A stretch of 24,136 bases of DNA, taken from an uncultured Oscillospiraceae bacterium (GTDB taxonomy: Bacteria > Bacillota > Clostridia > Oscillospirales > Oscillospiraceae). The DNA lies in contig CAJFPI010000147.1 of assembly GCA_904398675.1 (NCBI GenBank), forward strand, positions 1-24,136. The letters are read 5' to 3'. The position numbers were made by a program, and so were the translations under genes. The notes beneath the pieces were generated by a model. That model ran no database searches and was not told the origin of the DNA. It saw only the letters and a program-made list of their open reading frames with translations. How positions within the stretch are numbered: position 1 is the first letter of the stretch; every line of letters starts with the position of its first letter. Positions 1 to 8,379 of the stretch are shown in pieces.

Positions 1-420
<420 letters not shown>

Positions 421-435
421 AGGAGGGGGAAGAAA

Positions 436-2178
436 ATGTTCGGCAAAAACTTTCAGCGCAAATACGCCCTGACAGACCAGGGGGTGCGGAATACCAAGAA
501 GGGGACGCTCTGGACCGTCGTTGTCAACCTTGTGGTCATGTGCGGCATCGGTATCCTGTATCTGCTGATGGGGGACTTTATGAATACCCTGACGGACGGC
601 ACGCCCCTGCCAGGGGCGGTGCTGCCGGTGGTGCTGGCGGCCCTGTTTGTCCTCCTCTCCTTCCTGACCCATCTGCAGCAGTACAAGGCCACCGACGGCC
701 TGGTATACGACCAGGTCCGGGACACCCGGCTCTCTCTGGCGGAGCGGCTGCGGAAGCTGCCTCTGGGCTACTTCGGCAAGCGGGATCTGGCGGACCTGAC
801 CGAGACCATCATGGGGGACGTGAACCGAATGGAGCACGTCTGGAGCCACGTGCTGGGATATCTGTATGGGGCTTACATCTCCACGGCCGTCATCGCCGTG
901 TGCCTGCTCTTGTACGACTGGCGGCTTGCGATTGCCTGCCTGTGGGGGGTGCCGGTGGCCTTTGCCCTGCTGTTCGGCAGCAGGAAGATCGCCGCTCGCA
1001 GCTCCGAGGTCACCAAGGCGGCGGCCCTCCGGGTCTCCGACGGCATTCAGGAGGCATTGGAGAACGTCCGGGAGATCCGGGCCGCCAACCAGGAGGAGCG
1101 GTATCTGGCCGGCCTCAACGAGAAGATCGACCAGCACGAGAAGGTCACCATCCGGGGGGAGCTAACCAACGGATTATTTGTCAACGCCGCCAGCGTCATC
1201 ATGCGCCTGGGGGTGGCCACCACCATCCTGGCGGGGGCAGACCAGGTTCTCTCTGGCCAGATCGACTTTATGCTGCTGTTCCTGTTCCTGCTGGTCATTA
1301 CACGGGTCTACGCCCCCTTTGACCAGAGCCTGGCGCTCATTGCGGAGATGTTCCTCTCCCAGGTGTCCGCTGACCGCATCAGCGAGATCTACGAAATGCC
1401 CATCGCCGAGGGGGCGGAGGTATTCAACCCGCAGGGACATGACATTCTGTTTGACCATGTGAGCTTCTCCTATGACCAAAAGGAGGTCCTCCACGACGTG
1501 AGCTTCACCGCCCGGGAGGGGGAGGTGACCGCCCTGGTGGGCCCCTCCGGCTCCGGAAAGAGCACCTGCGCCCGGCTGACTGCCCGCCTGTGGGACGTCA
1601 CCGGGGGCTCCATCCGGGTGGGCGGCGTGGACATCTCCGCCGTGGACCCGGAGGTGCTGCTCACCGACTACTCCATGGTGTTCCAGGATGTGGTGCTCTT
1701 TGACGACACGGTGATGGAGAACATCCGCCTGGGTAAGCGGGGAGCCACGGATGAAGAGGTTCTGGCCGCCGCCCGGGCCGCCAACTGCGAGGAATTTGTC
1801 CGGCGGCTGCCCCAGGGCTACCGCACCCCCATCGGAGAGAACGGGGCCCGGCTCTCCGGCGGGGAGCGGCAGCGCATCTCCATCGCCCGGGCGCTGCTGA
1901 AGGACGCGCCCATCGTGCTCCTGGACGAGGCCACCGCCAGCCTGGACGTGGAGAACGAGACAAAGGTGCAGGAGGCACTGTCCCGGCTGCTCACGGGCAA
2001 GACGGTGCTGGTCATCGCTCACCGGATGCGCACCGTGGCGGGAGCCGACCACATCGTGGTGCTGGAAAACGGCCGGATAGCCCAGCAGGGCTCCCCGGCA
2101 GAGCTGATGGAGCAGGGCGGCCTCTACCGCCGGATGGTGGAGCTGCAGAGCAAAAGCGCACAGTGGACGCTGGCGTGA
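436..2178 (+). CDS. ABC transporter ATP-binding/permease protein, second half-transporter (YbtQ/IrtB-like)
   Basis: This is a complete 580-aa half-transporter: an exporter-fold membrane domain over about residues 20-320 with several hydrophobic helices, then an ATPase domain. Walker A GPSGSGKST is at about 369-377, the signature LSGGERQR at about 473-480, Walker B IVLLDEATAS at about 493-502 and the H-loop IAHR at about 527-530. All catalytic residues are present. The ATG at 436 follows an AGGAGGGGG ribosome site at 421-429, and the gene begins 15 nt after the upstream ABC gene. It is the likely heterodimer partner of that gene. Such pairs keep an exporter fold but can import iron-siderophores; whether this one imports or exports cannot be read from sequence. 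A converging metal-ATPase operon fits a metal-related role. Confidence 0.93.
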   Translation: MFGKNFQRKYALTDQGVRNTKKGTLWTVVVNLVVMCGIGILYLLMGDFMNTLTDGTPLPGAVLPVVLAALFVLLSFLTHLQQYKATDGLVYDQVRDTRLSLAERLRKLPLGYFGKRDLADLTETIMGDVNRMEHVWSHVLGYLYGAYISTAVIAVCLLLYDWRLAIACLWGVPVAFALLFGSRKIAARSSEVTKAAALRVSDGIQEALENVREIRAANQEERYLAGLNEKIDQHEKVTIRGELTNGLFVNAASVIMRLGVATTILAGADQVLSGQIDFMLLFLFLLVITRVYAPFDQSLALIAEMFLSQVSADRISEIYEMPIAEGAEVFNPQGHDILFDHVSFSYDQKEVLHDVSFTAREGEVTALVGPSGSGKSTCARLTARLWDVTGGSIRVGGVDISAVDPEVLLTDYSMVFQDVVLFDDTVMENIRLGKRGATDEEVLAAARAANCEEFVRRLPQGYRTPIGENGARLSGGERQRISIARALLKDAPIVLLDEATASLDVENETKVQEALSRLLTGKTVLVIAHRMRTVAGADHIVVLENGRIAQQGSPAELMEQGGLYRRMVELQSKSAQWTLA

Positions 2179-2213
2179 GTGCCGGCGGCGGCCTGCACAG
2201 CCGGGCAGCGCGA

Positions 2214-2246
2214 AAGATCCCCGGCCCCTATGGGGCCGGGGATCTT
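2214..2246. terminator. Bidirectional intrinsic terminator between converging genes
   Basis: Perfect 15-bp inverted repeat (2214-2228 and 2232-2246) with a TAT loop, GC-rich core and A/T ends. It lies 36 nt after the ABC gene stop and abuts the stop of the P-type ATPase on the other strand, so it can terminate both. Confidence 0.88.
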
Positions 2247-2247
2247 A

Positions 2248-4341
2248 TTATTCCTGCTTTCCTGTGGGCGGCAGGAGGTTCGTCATGCTCCGCAGGCTGA
2301 CGCCCAGCGTGGACAGATTATGCAGCACAGCGGATGCGGCAGGGGGCAAAACGCCCAGAGCCCCCAGCGCGATCAGGCTGCCGTTAAAAACGATGACAAA
2401 GCGGTAATTGGACCGGATGCGCCCCATGAGGCGCTGCGCAAGGTCCCGCAGCCTTACCAGCTCAAACAGGTCATCGGCAGCCAGGGTAATGTCCGCGATC
2501 TCCCGGGCAATGGCGGCGCCGTCGCTGACAGCAACGCCCACATTGGCCGCGGAGAGCGCAGGCGAATCGTTAATGCCGTCGCCGATCATGATGACGGTAT
2601 GCCCCCGGGCCCGCTCCGCCTGAACGAATCGCGCCTTGTCCTCCGGCAACACCTCTGAACGGTATTCGTCCACTCCTACCTGCGCGGCGATTGCCGCCGC
2701 TGTGCGTTCACTGTCTCCGGTGAGCATGACGACCCTGCCCACCCCAAGGCGGCGCAGCGCCGCAGCCGCAGCCGCAGCCTCCGCCCGCAGGGGATCGGAG
2801 ATGCAGATAACGGCGGCCAGGACGCCGCCTGCAGCCAGATACAGGTGGCTGTACTGCGGGGGCAGCGATTCGAAGGTAGCCTGCTCCTCCGGCGGAACCG
2901 TGCAGCCCTCGTCTTCAAAGACAAAGTGGGCGCTGCCGATAATCACACGCTCCCCATTTACTGTGCTGGCAATGCCGTGCGCCACCAGATACTCCACCTG
3001 GGAATGCATCTCCTCGTGGGCAAGCCCCCGCTCCCTGGCGGCCTGCACCACAGCATTGGCCATGGAGTGCGGGAAATGCTCCTCCAGGCAGGCGGCAAGG
3101 CGCAGCATCTCCGCCTTGTTTCGCCCGCCGAAGGGGATCACCCGGGCCACCACCGGGCTGGCATGGGTCAGGGTTCCGGTTTTGTCAAAAACGATGGTAT
3201 CTGCCTGCGCCACGGCCTCCAGGTATTTCCCCCCCTTCACCGTGACATGGAACCGGCTGGCCTCCCCCATGGCGGAAAGCACCGCCAGCGGCATGGACAG
3301 CTTGAGGGCGCAGGAAAAATCCACCATCAGGACGGACAGGGCGCGGACAGCGTTCCGTGTGAGCAGATAGACCAGGGCGCTGCCCGCCAAAGTGTAGGGC
3401 ACCAGCTTATCAGCCAGGCGGGCGGCGCGGCTCTCCGCCGCGGACTTCAGCTTTTCAGACTGCTCGATCATAGCCACGATTTTGTCATAGCGCCCCTCGC
3501 CGGACTGCTGGGTCACCCGCAGAACACATTCGCCCTCCTCCACAACGGTTCCGGCGTAAACGCTGCTGCCGGGCCGCTTGGGTACAGGGATGGGCTCTCC
3601 TGTAAGGGACGCCTGGTTCACCATGACCTCCCCCTCCGCAATGACGCCGTCCAGAGGGATCACGCCGCCCACGCGGACAACCGCCAGATCCCCGGCCCGC
3701 ACCTGATGGATCGGCGTCAGCACCTCGCCCCCCTCTGTCTTGCGCCACACCCGCTCGATATGCAAGGACATGCTCCGCGCCAGGTCCTCCACCGACTTTT
3801 TATGGGTCCATTCCTCAAGGAGCTCTCCAAGCCCCAGCAGAAACATCACCGAGCCGGCCGTTTCAAATTCCCGGCGCGCCAGAGAGAGGCCGATGGAAAT
3901 GCCGTCCAGGACCTCCACATGGAGCCTTCCGCGGAACAGGCACCGGAGCGCGCGGAGCAGATAGGGGACAGAGCGGGCGGCCGCCCAGGCCGCCCGCAGC
4001 GGCGCGGGAAAAAATAAGGACCGGACCGCCTTGAACGCCACCATGCCCACCAGCTTTTCCTCATAGGCCCGCTTGAGGGCGCGGCCGCTGCGGATATTCC
4101 CGGGCCCGTTCAGCGCCTGCTCCTGATAGGAAAACCGCCGCAGGGCATCCAAAAGCGCATGTCGGCTGCCCCGGTACACAATCACGGCACAGCGGGTCCG
4201 TTCATGAACGGAAACCTGCTCCACATCCGGCAGGGACTGGAGCCAGGTTTCCAGCACATCGGCCTGCTCCAGCGTCATCCGGGGCTGCGCCGCCTGTATG
4301 CGGATCCTTCCCCGGCACTCATGCTTGATTTGAAACCTCAT
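2248..4341 (-). CDS. P1B-type heavy-metal-translocating ATPase lacking the CPC motif (CtpC-like)
   Basis: The protein has 697 aa. Residues 1-75 look like a degenerate HMA-type domain without CxxC. The actuator TGE is at about 247-249, the phosphorylated Asp is D386 in DKTGT, and a GDGIND hinge lies at about 587-592. The membrane metal-site motif, usually CPC, reads FSC (D341-F-S-C344-A-L-K-L-S). It therefore belongs to a non-CPC P1B group and its metal cannot be inferred from CPC rules. I prefer the ATG at 4341 because GGAGG sits 5 nt upstream; the in-frame ATG at 4351-4353 overlaps that site and lacks its own. It is the last gene of a metal operon after a PacL-like protein, a pairing that recalls mycobacterial PacL1-CtpC metal efflux. 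Mn, Zn or Fe efflux are all possible. Confidence 0.93.
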   Translation of the reverse strand: MRFQIKHECRGRIRIQAAQPRMTLEQADVLETWLQSLPDVEQVSVHERTRCAVIVYRGSRHALLDALRRFSYQEQALNGPGNIRSGRALKRAYEEKLVGMVAFKAVRSLFFPAPLRAAWAAARSVPYLLRALRCLFRGRLHVEVLDGISIGLSLARREFETAGSVMFLLGLGELLEEWTHKKSVEDLARSMSLHIERVWRKTEGGEVLTPIHQVRAGDLAVVRVGGVIPLDGVIAEGEVMVNQASLTGEPIPVPKRPGSSVYAGTVVEEGECVLRVTQQSGEGRYDKIVAMIEQSEKLKSAAESRAARLADKLVPYTLAGSALVYLLTRNAVRALSVLMVDFSCALKLSMPLAVLSAMGEASRFHVTVKGGKYLEAVAQADTIVFDKTGTLTHASPVVARVIPFGGRNKAEMLRLAACLEEHFPHSMANAVVQAARERGLAHEEMHSQVEYLVAHGIASTVNGERVIIGSAHFVFEDEGCTVPPEEQATFESLPPQYSHLYLAAGGVLAAVICISDPLRAEAAAAAAALRRLGVGRVVMLTGDSERTAAAIAAQVGVDEYRSEVLPEDKARFVQAERARGHTVIMIGDGINDSPALSAANVGVAVSDGAAIAREIADITLAADDLFELVRLRDLAQRLMGRIRSNYRFVIVFNGSLIALGALGVLPPAASAVLHNLSTLGVSLRSMTNLLPPTGKQE

Positions 4342-4360
4342 ACTTGCCTCCATGGAAAGG

Positions 4361-4385
4361 AAAGGGCCGCCTTTCGGCGGCCCTT
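4361..4385 (-). terminator. Hairpin inside the metal operon, before the ATPase gene
   Basis: A GC-rich inverted repeat (AAGGGCCGCC / GGCGGCCCTT) lies between the stop of the PacL-like gene and the ATPase start. On the - strand it is followed by TTTCCTTTCC, a weak T-tract. It could be a partial terminator or an mRNA-processing/stability hairpin that sets ATPase level relative to upstream genes. Confidence 0.5.
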
Positions 4386-4395
4386 CCTGTTTCTG

Positions 4396-4659
4396 TTACA
4401 TCTCTGCGGCGCCTTCCGATTCAGATGACGCGTCCTCCCGGGCACGCTGCTCATTGATCTCCCTTGCAGCAGCCAGGACATCAGCCGCGTTCTCCTGAAC
4501 GCAGGTAACCGTCTCCATCACGGATTCCTTCATCCGCAGGACGGCGGCAGCCGTATGCGTATAAACCTTTTTTGCGTCCTTGCTGGACAGCAGCTTGATC
4601 CCCGCGGAGCCAAACAGCGCGCCGCCGGCAAACAGGGCCAGCCCTCTATACAAGTTCAT
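4396..4659 (-). CDS. Small single-pass membrane protein, DUF6110-like / PacL-like partner of P1B ATPase
   Basis: This 87-aa protein has a glycine-rich N-terminal membrane segment (about residues 5-24, with GGALFGSAG), then a basic patch (SSKDAKK). A long amphipathic helix rich in Ala and Glu follows (about 35-75), ending in an acidic tail. This plan matches Firmicute proteins I remember as DUF6110 and resembles mycobacterial PacL1 (DUF1490), a membrane-bound metal chaperone/scaffold for the ATPase CtpC. The PacL1 Asp/His metal-binding tail is not visible. The ATG is preceded by GTGAGGTG with 8-nt spacing, and the gene starts 18 nt after the 26-aa gene. The family name is from memory; partnership with the ATPase is inferred from adjacency. 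Confidence 0.8.
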   Translation of the reverse strand: MNLYRGLALFAGGALFGSAGIKLLSSKDAKKVYTHTAAAVLRMKESVMETVTCVQENAADVLAAAREINEQRAREDASSESEGAAEM

Positions 4660-4677
4660 GTTGCATTCACCTCACGA

Positions 4678-4758
4678 TCAGCGACGGCGGTACCCGGTGG
4701 CGATGGCCATGACCATGCAGATCACAGCGCCCCAGGCCCAGAAACGATGCTGTTTCAT
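4678..4758 (-). CDS. 26-aa membrane micro-protein in the metal operon
   Basis: A short frame, MKQHRFWAWG followed by a hydrophobic stretch and TGYRRR, starts at ATG 4756-4758 with a strong AGGAGGA site 7-9 nt upstream and ends in TGA at 4678-4680. It has one predicted helix with a positively charged tail. It lies between the AraC gene and the PacL-like gene, 18 nt before the latter, so it should be co-transcribed. It resembles tiny Firmicute membrane proteins often found with metal ATPases (perhaps DUF6219-like, from memory). It may be an assembly or regulatory peptide of the ATPase; no function is established. Confidence 0.65.
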   Translation of the reverse strand: MKQHRFWAWGAVICMVMAIATGYRRR

Positions 4759-4818
4759 ATAGGTCTTCCTCCTCCGCCAGGCAGCGGCATCTCAAAATAT
4801 GCGGGTATTATAGCGCCT

Positions 4819-5736
4819 CTATCCGGAACTTTCACTCCCATTCGGGCCGGAGCAGTCGGTAATGGACATTTTTCCTGCATTTCTCCGAAACTGTGCAGGC
4901 GGCATATGATATTGGGATTTAAAGGCAATACCGAATTGTCCAACGCTGCTGTAACCCACTGCAAACGCGATTTCCAGAACCGTTTGATCCGTGGAGCACA
5001 GCAGCTGTGCCGCACGCGCCATGCGGCGTTTCAAAAAATACTGATGGATCGGAGCGCCATAGAGCTGCCGGAAACAGGTCTTCAGCAGCGTCTCTGAGAT
5101 GTGGAACTGCAGGGAGAGCTGCCGGATGGTCAGACGCCGGTCCAGATGCTCCAATATGTAGTCGTGGATCTCCTGTACGGTCCGGCGCTGATGCTGATCA
5201 TGATAGGCGGCAAGGCAACCGGAGGCGTGCGTTCCCGCGCCGGCGTGAAACAGATAGAGCAGCTCCAGCACCTTGATGGTGCAGTAATTCCCCCGCCGGG
5301 CCTCCGGCAGCTTTTCCAGCGCAGCAAACAGCGTTTCGCACCAAAGCACATCCCGGATGATCACGCAGCCGTGCCCTCTCTCCGGGCGCTGACGGCCCAG
5401 GCCTGGCCAGAGCGCTGCGAGGGAGGCCAGGGCGGCCCCCGTTCCCTCCCGCACCAGGACCCCCTGAAAGGGCGTCGGGTCAAACCGGCAGCGGCCGCCG
5501 CCCGCCCAGCCCGGCAGGCACAGCGCCTGTCCGGCGCAGAGCTCCAGCCGCTGCCCGGAGGACAGCTCCAGCCGCAGGCCTCCCCTATGGCAGAACAAAA
5601 ACTCCAGGCAGCCATCCTCTCCGGCAATAGGGAGCATGCCCGCCGGCGGCGGGCCGTCCAGCCTGTAGACCTCTGCGCCGTCCGCAGGCATTGCTGTCCA
5701 ATCCCAGCCCGGCCAGGAACAAAAAGCGTCTCTCAT
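4819..5736 (-). CDS. AraC-family transcriptional regulator
   Basis: This is a 305-aa two-domain regulator. The N-terminal 180 or so residues form a cupin-like sensor region with no recognisable ligand motif. The C-terminal hundred (about 188-288) carry the double helix-turn-helix of AraC proteins: VQEIHDYILEHL, the first HTH with LSLQFHIS, then IAFAVGYSS and F..A F k..y mp p..fR at the end. I start it at ATG 5734-5736, four nt after the stop of the HMA gene, rather than at longer in-frame Mets that overlap the HMA gene. It lies second in the metal operon and may activate this operon or the nearby ABC pair. Gut Firmicutes commonly associate such regulators with siderophore-type ABC pairs. The effector is unknown. 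Confidence 0.88.
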   Translation of the reverse strand: MRDAFCSWPGWDWTAMPADGAEVYRLDGPPPAGMLPIAGEDGCLEFLFCHRGGLRLELSSGQRLELCAGQALCLPGWAGGGRCRFDPTPFQGVLVREGTGAALASLAALWPGLGRQRPERGHGCVIIRDVLWCETLFAALEKLPEARRGNYCTIKVLELLYLFHAGAGTHASGCLAAYHDQHQRRTVQEIHDYILEHLDRRLTIRQLSLQFHISETLLKTCFRQLYGAPIHQYFLKRRMARAAQLLCSTDQTVLEIAFAVGYSSVGQFGIAFKSQYHMPPAQFRRNAGKMSITDCSGPNGSESSG

Positions 5737-5740
5737 TGCC

Positions 5741-5995
5741 CTATTTCCGAAAGGTGAACAGTCCCCTCTTCTCATAAGGGGCTGACTGGATGGACAGGAC
5801 CTGATAGCCGGCGGCAGAGATTGTCCGGCGAAACGCATCCTCGTCCAGCTCCTTCTCGCTCCAGATCTGTGTCCGTCCCTTTGTGTGGGAAGAGGCAACC
5901 TTTTTCACCGGGAATGCCTTCCGCACCGTTTCATTGATGTGGGCCTCGCACATGGAACAGGCCATTCCCTCTACGGCGATGGAATATTGAATCAT
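5741..5995 (-). CDS. Heavy-metal-associated (HMA) domain protein, stand-alone
   Basis: An 84-aa protein that is essentially one ferredoxin-like HMA domain. The metal-binding loop GMACSMC (Cys13, Cys16) sits near the N-terminus and is followed by EAHI and a basic segment. The length and loop match CopZ-like soluble metallochaperones. The start has TAGGAGGAG 6 nt upstream. It is the first gene of the operon whose last gene is a P1B ATPase lacking its own CxxC, so it could supply the ATPase with metal or act as a sensor for the adjacent AraC gene. The metal may be Cu(I), Zn or another soft metal; this is not resolvable here. Confidence 0.88.
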   Translation of the reverse strand: MIQYSIAVEGMACSMCEAHINETVRKAFPVKKVASSHTKGRTQIWSEKELDEDAFRRTISAAGYQVLSIQSAPYEKRGLFTFRK

Positions 5996-6063
5996 AGGGC
6001 TCCTCCTATCAGAAAATGTGCAGGATCAAGCCGCCGGTTCTCAAGAGACACAGCGCGCTTTTT

Positions 6064-6112
6064 GGTTAGTATTTGCTAACCTCTCCGCATAGAGGGTTAG
6101 CTAAAACTAATC
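6064..6112 (-). promoter_or_regulatory. Twin GGTTAG...CTAACC operator dyads of the metal operon
   Basis: Dyad 1 (6064-6081) is GGTTAG-N6-CTAACC, with perfect 6-bp arms. Dyad 2 (6095-6112) is GGTTAG-N6-CTAATC. Their centres are 31 bp apart, about three helical turns, and they lie at and just downstream of the predicted start site of the metal operon. A repressor bound there would block transcription. The half-site resembles DtxR/IdeR/MntR operators (TTAGG..CTAA), suggesting metal-responsive repression by a protein encoded elsewhere. Confidence 0.6.
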
Positions 6113-6121
6113 TCCGGCAAG

Positions 6122-6150
6122 ATTATACAGGAAACCAGGCCCTTCGTCAA
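6122..6150 (-). promoter_or_regulatory. SigmaA promoter of the metal operon
   Basis: On the - strand TTGACG (6145-6150) is followed after exactly 17 bp by a perfect TATAAT (6122-6127). Transcription should start near 6115, giving a leader of about 120 nt before the HMA gene. Confidence 0.85.
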
Positions 6151-6263
6151 GACAAACCTGACGGCCGTTGTAAAGCCCCGCCGCAGCGGCATGCCGGGAA
6201 TCTGGGCTCATGCAGGCTCTCCGGGCCTGCTGGTAAAAATTCGCAGAAAGTTTATAGGATAAA

Positions 6264-6319
6264 TATAGACGGGCTCGTCTATAAATGGTAAGATCCATAT
6301 ATAGACGAGCCCGTCTGTA
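6264..6319 (+). promoter_or_regulatory. Two 20-bp TATAGACG-type dyads, likely TetR operators
   Basis: Dyad A (6264-6283) and dyad B (6300-6319) are near-palindromes built on TATAGACG...CGTCTATA, and B is almost the exact inverse of A. Centres are 36 bp apart. They lie directly upstream of the antiporter-tetR gene pair, and a weak promoter pair TAGACG (6266-6271) / TAAGAT (6289-6294) overlaps dyad A. Size, symmetry and placement suit autoregulation by the TetR protein. Confidence 0.7.
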
Positions 6320-6342
6320 AATAGAGTTGGGAGATGGACAGT

Positions 6343-7614
6343 ATGCAGATCTTGGCAGATACTATGCGCCTGCTGCTTGCTATTACAATTGCTGTAATTG
6401 CGGGCAAGCTGATTTCCAAGCTGAAATTGCCGGCCATTCTGGGCTGGCTGATCGCCGGCATGGTCATGGGACCCCATGCGCTGGGGCTGCTGGAGGACTC
6501 GCTGCTGGACGCACCATGGTTCAACACGGTGGAGAGCCTGCTGGAGTGCACCGTCGGCCTGATGATCGGCACGGAGCTGATCTGGTCTCAGATGAAAAGG
6601 GCCGGCAAGCAGATCCTGGTGACGACCATCACAGAATCCCTGGGGACCTTCCTGGTGGTCAGCCTGGTATTTGGGATCATCTTCTGGGTCACGGATGTCC
6701 CCATTTACCTGGCTTTCCTGTTCGGCGGCATCGCCCTGGCCACCGCCCCGGCTCCGTCCCTGTCCGTGGTCAATGAGTTCAAGACATCGGGCCCCGTGAC
6801 CAAAACGCTGATCCCCATGGCCGCCCTGGACGATCTGGTGGGGGCACTGGTCTTCTTCCTGGTAGTGGCGTTTGTGTCCGCCCACCTCTCCACCGCAGGC
6901 GTCCCGGTCCCGGTGGTGCTGTTCCTGGTGTTCCTGCCGGTGCTGATCGGAATCGTCACCGGTTTCATCACCGGGAAACTGCTCCGGCATACCAAGAACC
7001 GGAACAGCACCCTGGCGGTCATGCTGGTAATGCTGCTGGTATCTGCGGGCATTGGTTTTCTCATCAACGGCATGCTGTCCACCCCGGTTTTGAACTTCAT
7101 GCTGATCGGCATGTCCTTCTCCACGGTCTTCGCCAATATGGTAACGAGGGAGCAGCTTGACGGGATGATGAAGGTCATGAATCCTGTCATCAGTTTCAGC
7201 CTGGTGGTGGCGATTTTGAATCTGGCGGCGCCGCTGGATTACCACCTGATTTTCGGCGCCGGCATCTATACGGCAGTCTATATCATCGCCCGGGCTATCG
7301 GTAAATACAGCGGCGCCTATTTCGGCGCCGCCGTTACCCACGCGCCGGACACGGTGAAAAAGTATCTGGGTTTCACGCTGCTGCCCCACTCCGGCGTATC
7401 TCTGGTGTTCACCGGGATCGCCGTCTCCATCCTGGACGGGCCGGCGCCGGAGTGCGCCTCCATTATTCAGGGGACCATCGCGGCGGCGGCGGTCATCAAC
7501 GAGGTCATTGCGGTCTACATGGCCAAGAAGGGCTTTGAGTGGGCCGGCGAGCTGCGCAAGGCGGAAGGTGCCCAGGCCGATGGACATCGGCAGGAAGGAG
7601 AACAGACGGCATGA
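6343..7614 (+). CDS. Cation:proton antiporter, CPA2 (KefB/NhaS-like) family
   Basis: This integral membrane protein of about 423 aa has 11-12 hydrophobic helices and no C-terminal TrkA nucleotide-binding domain. Helix 1-2 carries the usual KLPAILGWLIAGMVMGP stretch, and the paired acidic residues expected in the transport site appear as LDD (about residues 163-164 from this start). It should exchange Na+ or K+ for H+ at the cytoplasmic membrane. An ATG at 6334 is also in frame, but the only ribosome site (GGGAG, 6329-6333) directly abuts it and lies 9 nt before ATG 6343, so I favour 6343. Its stop overlaps the tetR start, giving a two-gene operon. The inducer could be a toxic compound or ion stress. 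Confidence 0.88.
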   Translation: MQILADTMRLLLAITIAVIAGKLISKLKLPAILGWLIAGMVMGPHALGLLEDSLLDAPWFNTVESLLECTVGLMIGTELIWSQMKRAGKQILVTTITESLGTFLVVSLVFGIIFWVTDVPIYLAFLFGGIALATAPAPSLSVVNEFKTSGPVTKTLIPMAALDDLVGALVFFLVVAFVSAHLSTAGVPVPVVLFLVFLPVLIGIVTGFITGKLLRHTKNRNSTLAVMLVMLLVSAGIGFLINGMLSTPVLNFMLIGMSFSTVFANMVTREQLDGMMKVMNPVISFSLVVAILNLAAPLDYHLIFGAGIYTAVYIIARAIGKYSGAYFGAAVTHAPDTVKKYLGFTLLPHSGVSLVFTGIAVSILDGPAPECASIIQGTIAAAAVINEVIAVYMAKKGFEWAGELRKAEGAQADGHRQEGEQTA

Positions 7615-8240
7615 CGCAGAAAGAGCGGCAGGACCGCAGCAAGGAGGAAATCTACCAGGCCGCGCTGGAGGAATTTGGGACCCTCGGCTATAACAAGGTG
7701 ACCATGGAGCGGATCTGCGGGAACCACGGCATCTCCAAGGGCATGATGTATCACTACTATTCCAACAAGGACGAACTGTTCCTGCTCTGCGTGGAACGGA
7801 CCTTCGCGGACCTGAAGGCCCATGTGGAACGGGATGCGGGCGAACCGTCCGGACAGAACATTCTGGAGGACATCAAGAGTTTCTTTATGATCCGCGAAAG
7901 CTATTTTCAGCTCCACCCCCGGCAGAAGGTCGTTTTTGAGGATGCAATGCTCCGTCCGCCCAAGCATCTGGCGGAGCAGATCCAGGCCCTGCGCGGGCCG
8001 ATCCGGGAGGTGAACCGGCGGTTTATGCGGCAGCTTGTTGAAAAAATGCCCCTGCGGCCGGAGGTGGAGCCTCAAAAGGCGGTCCGCTATCTGGAGAGCG
8101 TGGAATACTTCTTCCAGAGCATTTTGAGAAACTATCGGGACAGCTGTGCTGCCGGAGATCTGCACACCATGTTTGAGACCGCCGGGGAAATGCTGGAGAT
8201 GATCCTTTTCGGCATCCTTCGCCAACCGCCGTCCGCGTGA
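7611..8240 (+). CDS. TetR/AcrR-family transcriptional regulator
   Basis: A 209-aa protein with a typical N-terminal TetR helix-turn-helix over residues 10-57: IYQAALEEFG, TLGYNKVTMERIC, then GISKGMMYHYYSNKDELF. The remaining residues are an all-helical ligand domain without recognisable homology at this level. ATG 7611 overlaps the antiporter stop (ATGA) and has AAGGAG 11 nt upstream, so the two are translationally coupled. The twin dyads in front of the antiporter are the obvious operator candidates, making this a likely self-limiting repressor of the antiporter. The ligand is unknown. Confidence 0.93.
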   Translation: MTQKERQDRSKEEIYQAALEEFGTLGYNKVTMERICGNHGISKGMMYHYYSNKDELFLLCVERTFADLKAHVERDAGEPSGQNILEDIKSFFMIRESYFQLHPRQKVVFEDAMLRPPKHLAEQIQALRGPIREVNRRFMRQLVEKMPLRPEVEPQKAVRYLESVEYFFQSILRNYRDSCAAGDLHTMFETAGEMLEMILFGILRQPPSA

Positions 8241-8318
8241 TCTCCTCCGCATACGGCCCGGCAGCGCCCGGACCTGCGGGAGCCGCCGCTTTTCCACTGT
8301 CTTGCGCGAGAGGAAACG

Positions 8319-8357
8319 CCGCCGCAGCGGCATCTCCCGGAGATGCCGCTGCGGCGG
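8319..8357 (-). terminator. Long perfect inverted repeat downstream of the 1533-aa gene
   Basis: A perfect 19-bp arm pair (8319-8337 and 8339-8357) around one base lies between the converging ends of tetR (8240) and the large - strand gene (8380). The - strand exit is GTTTCCTC, a poor T-tract. It probably acts as a shared terminator or 3'-end barrier. The rest of 8241-8379 shows no gene. Confidence 0.6.
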
Positions 8358-8379
8358 CTGGATCCTGCGGCGCACCGCT

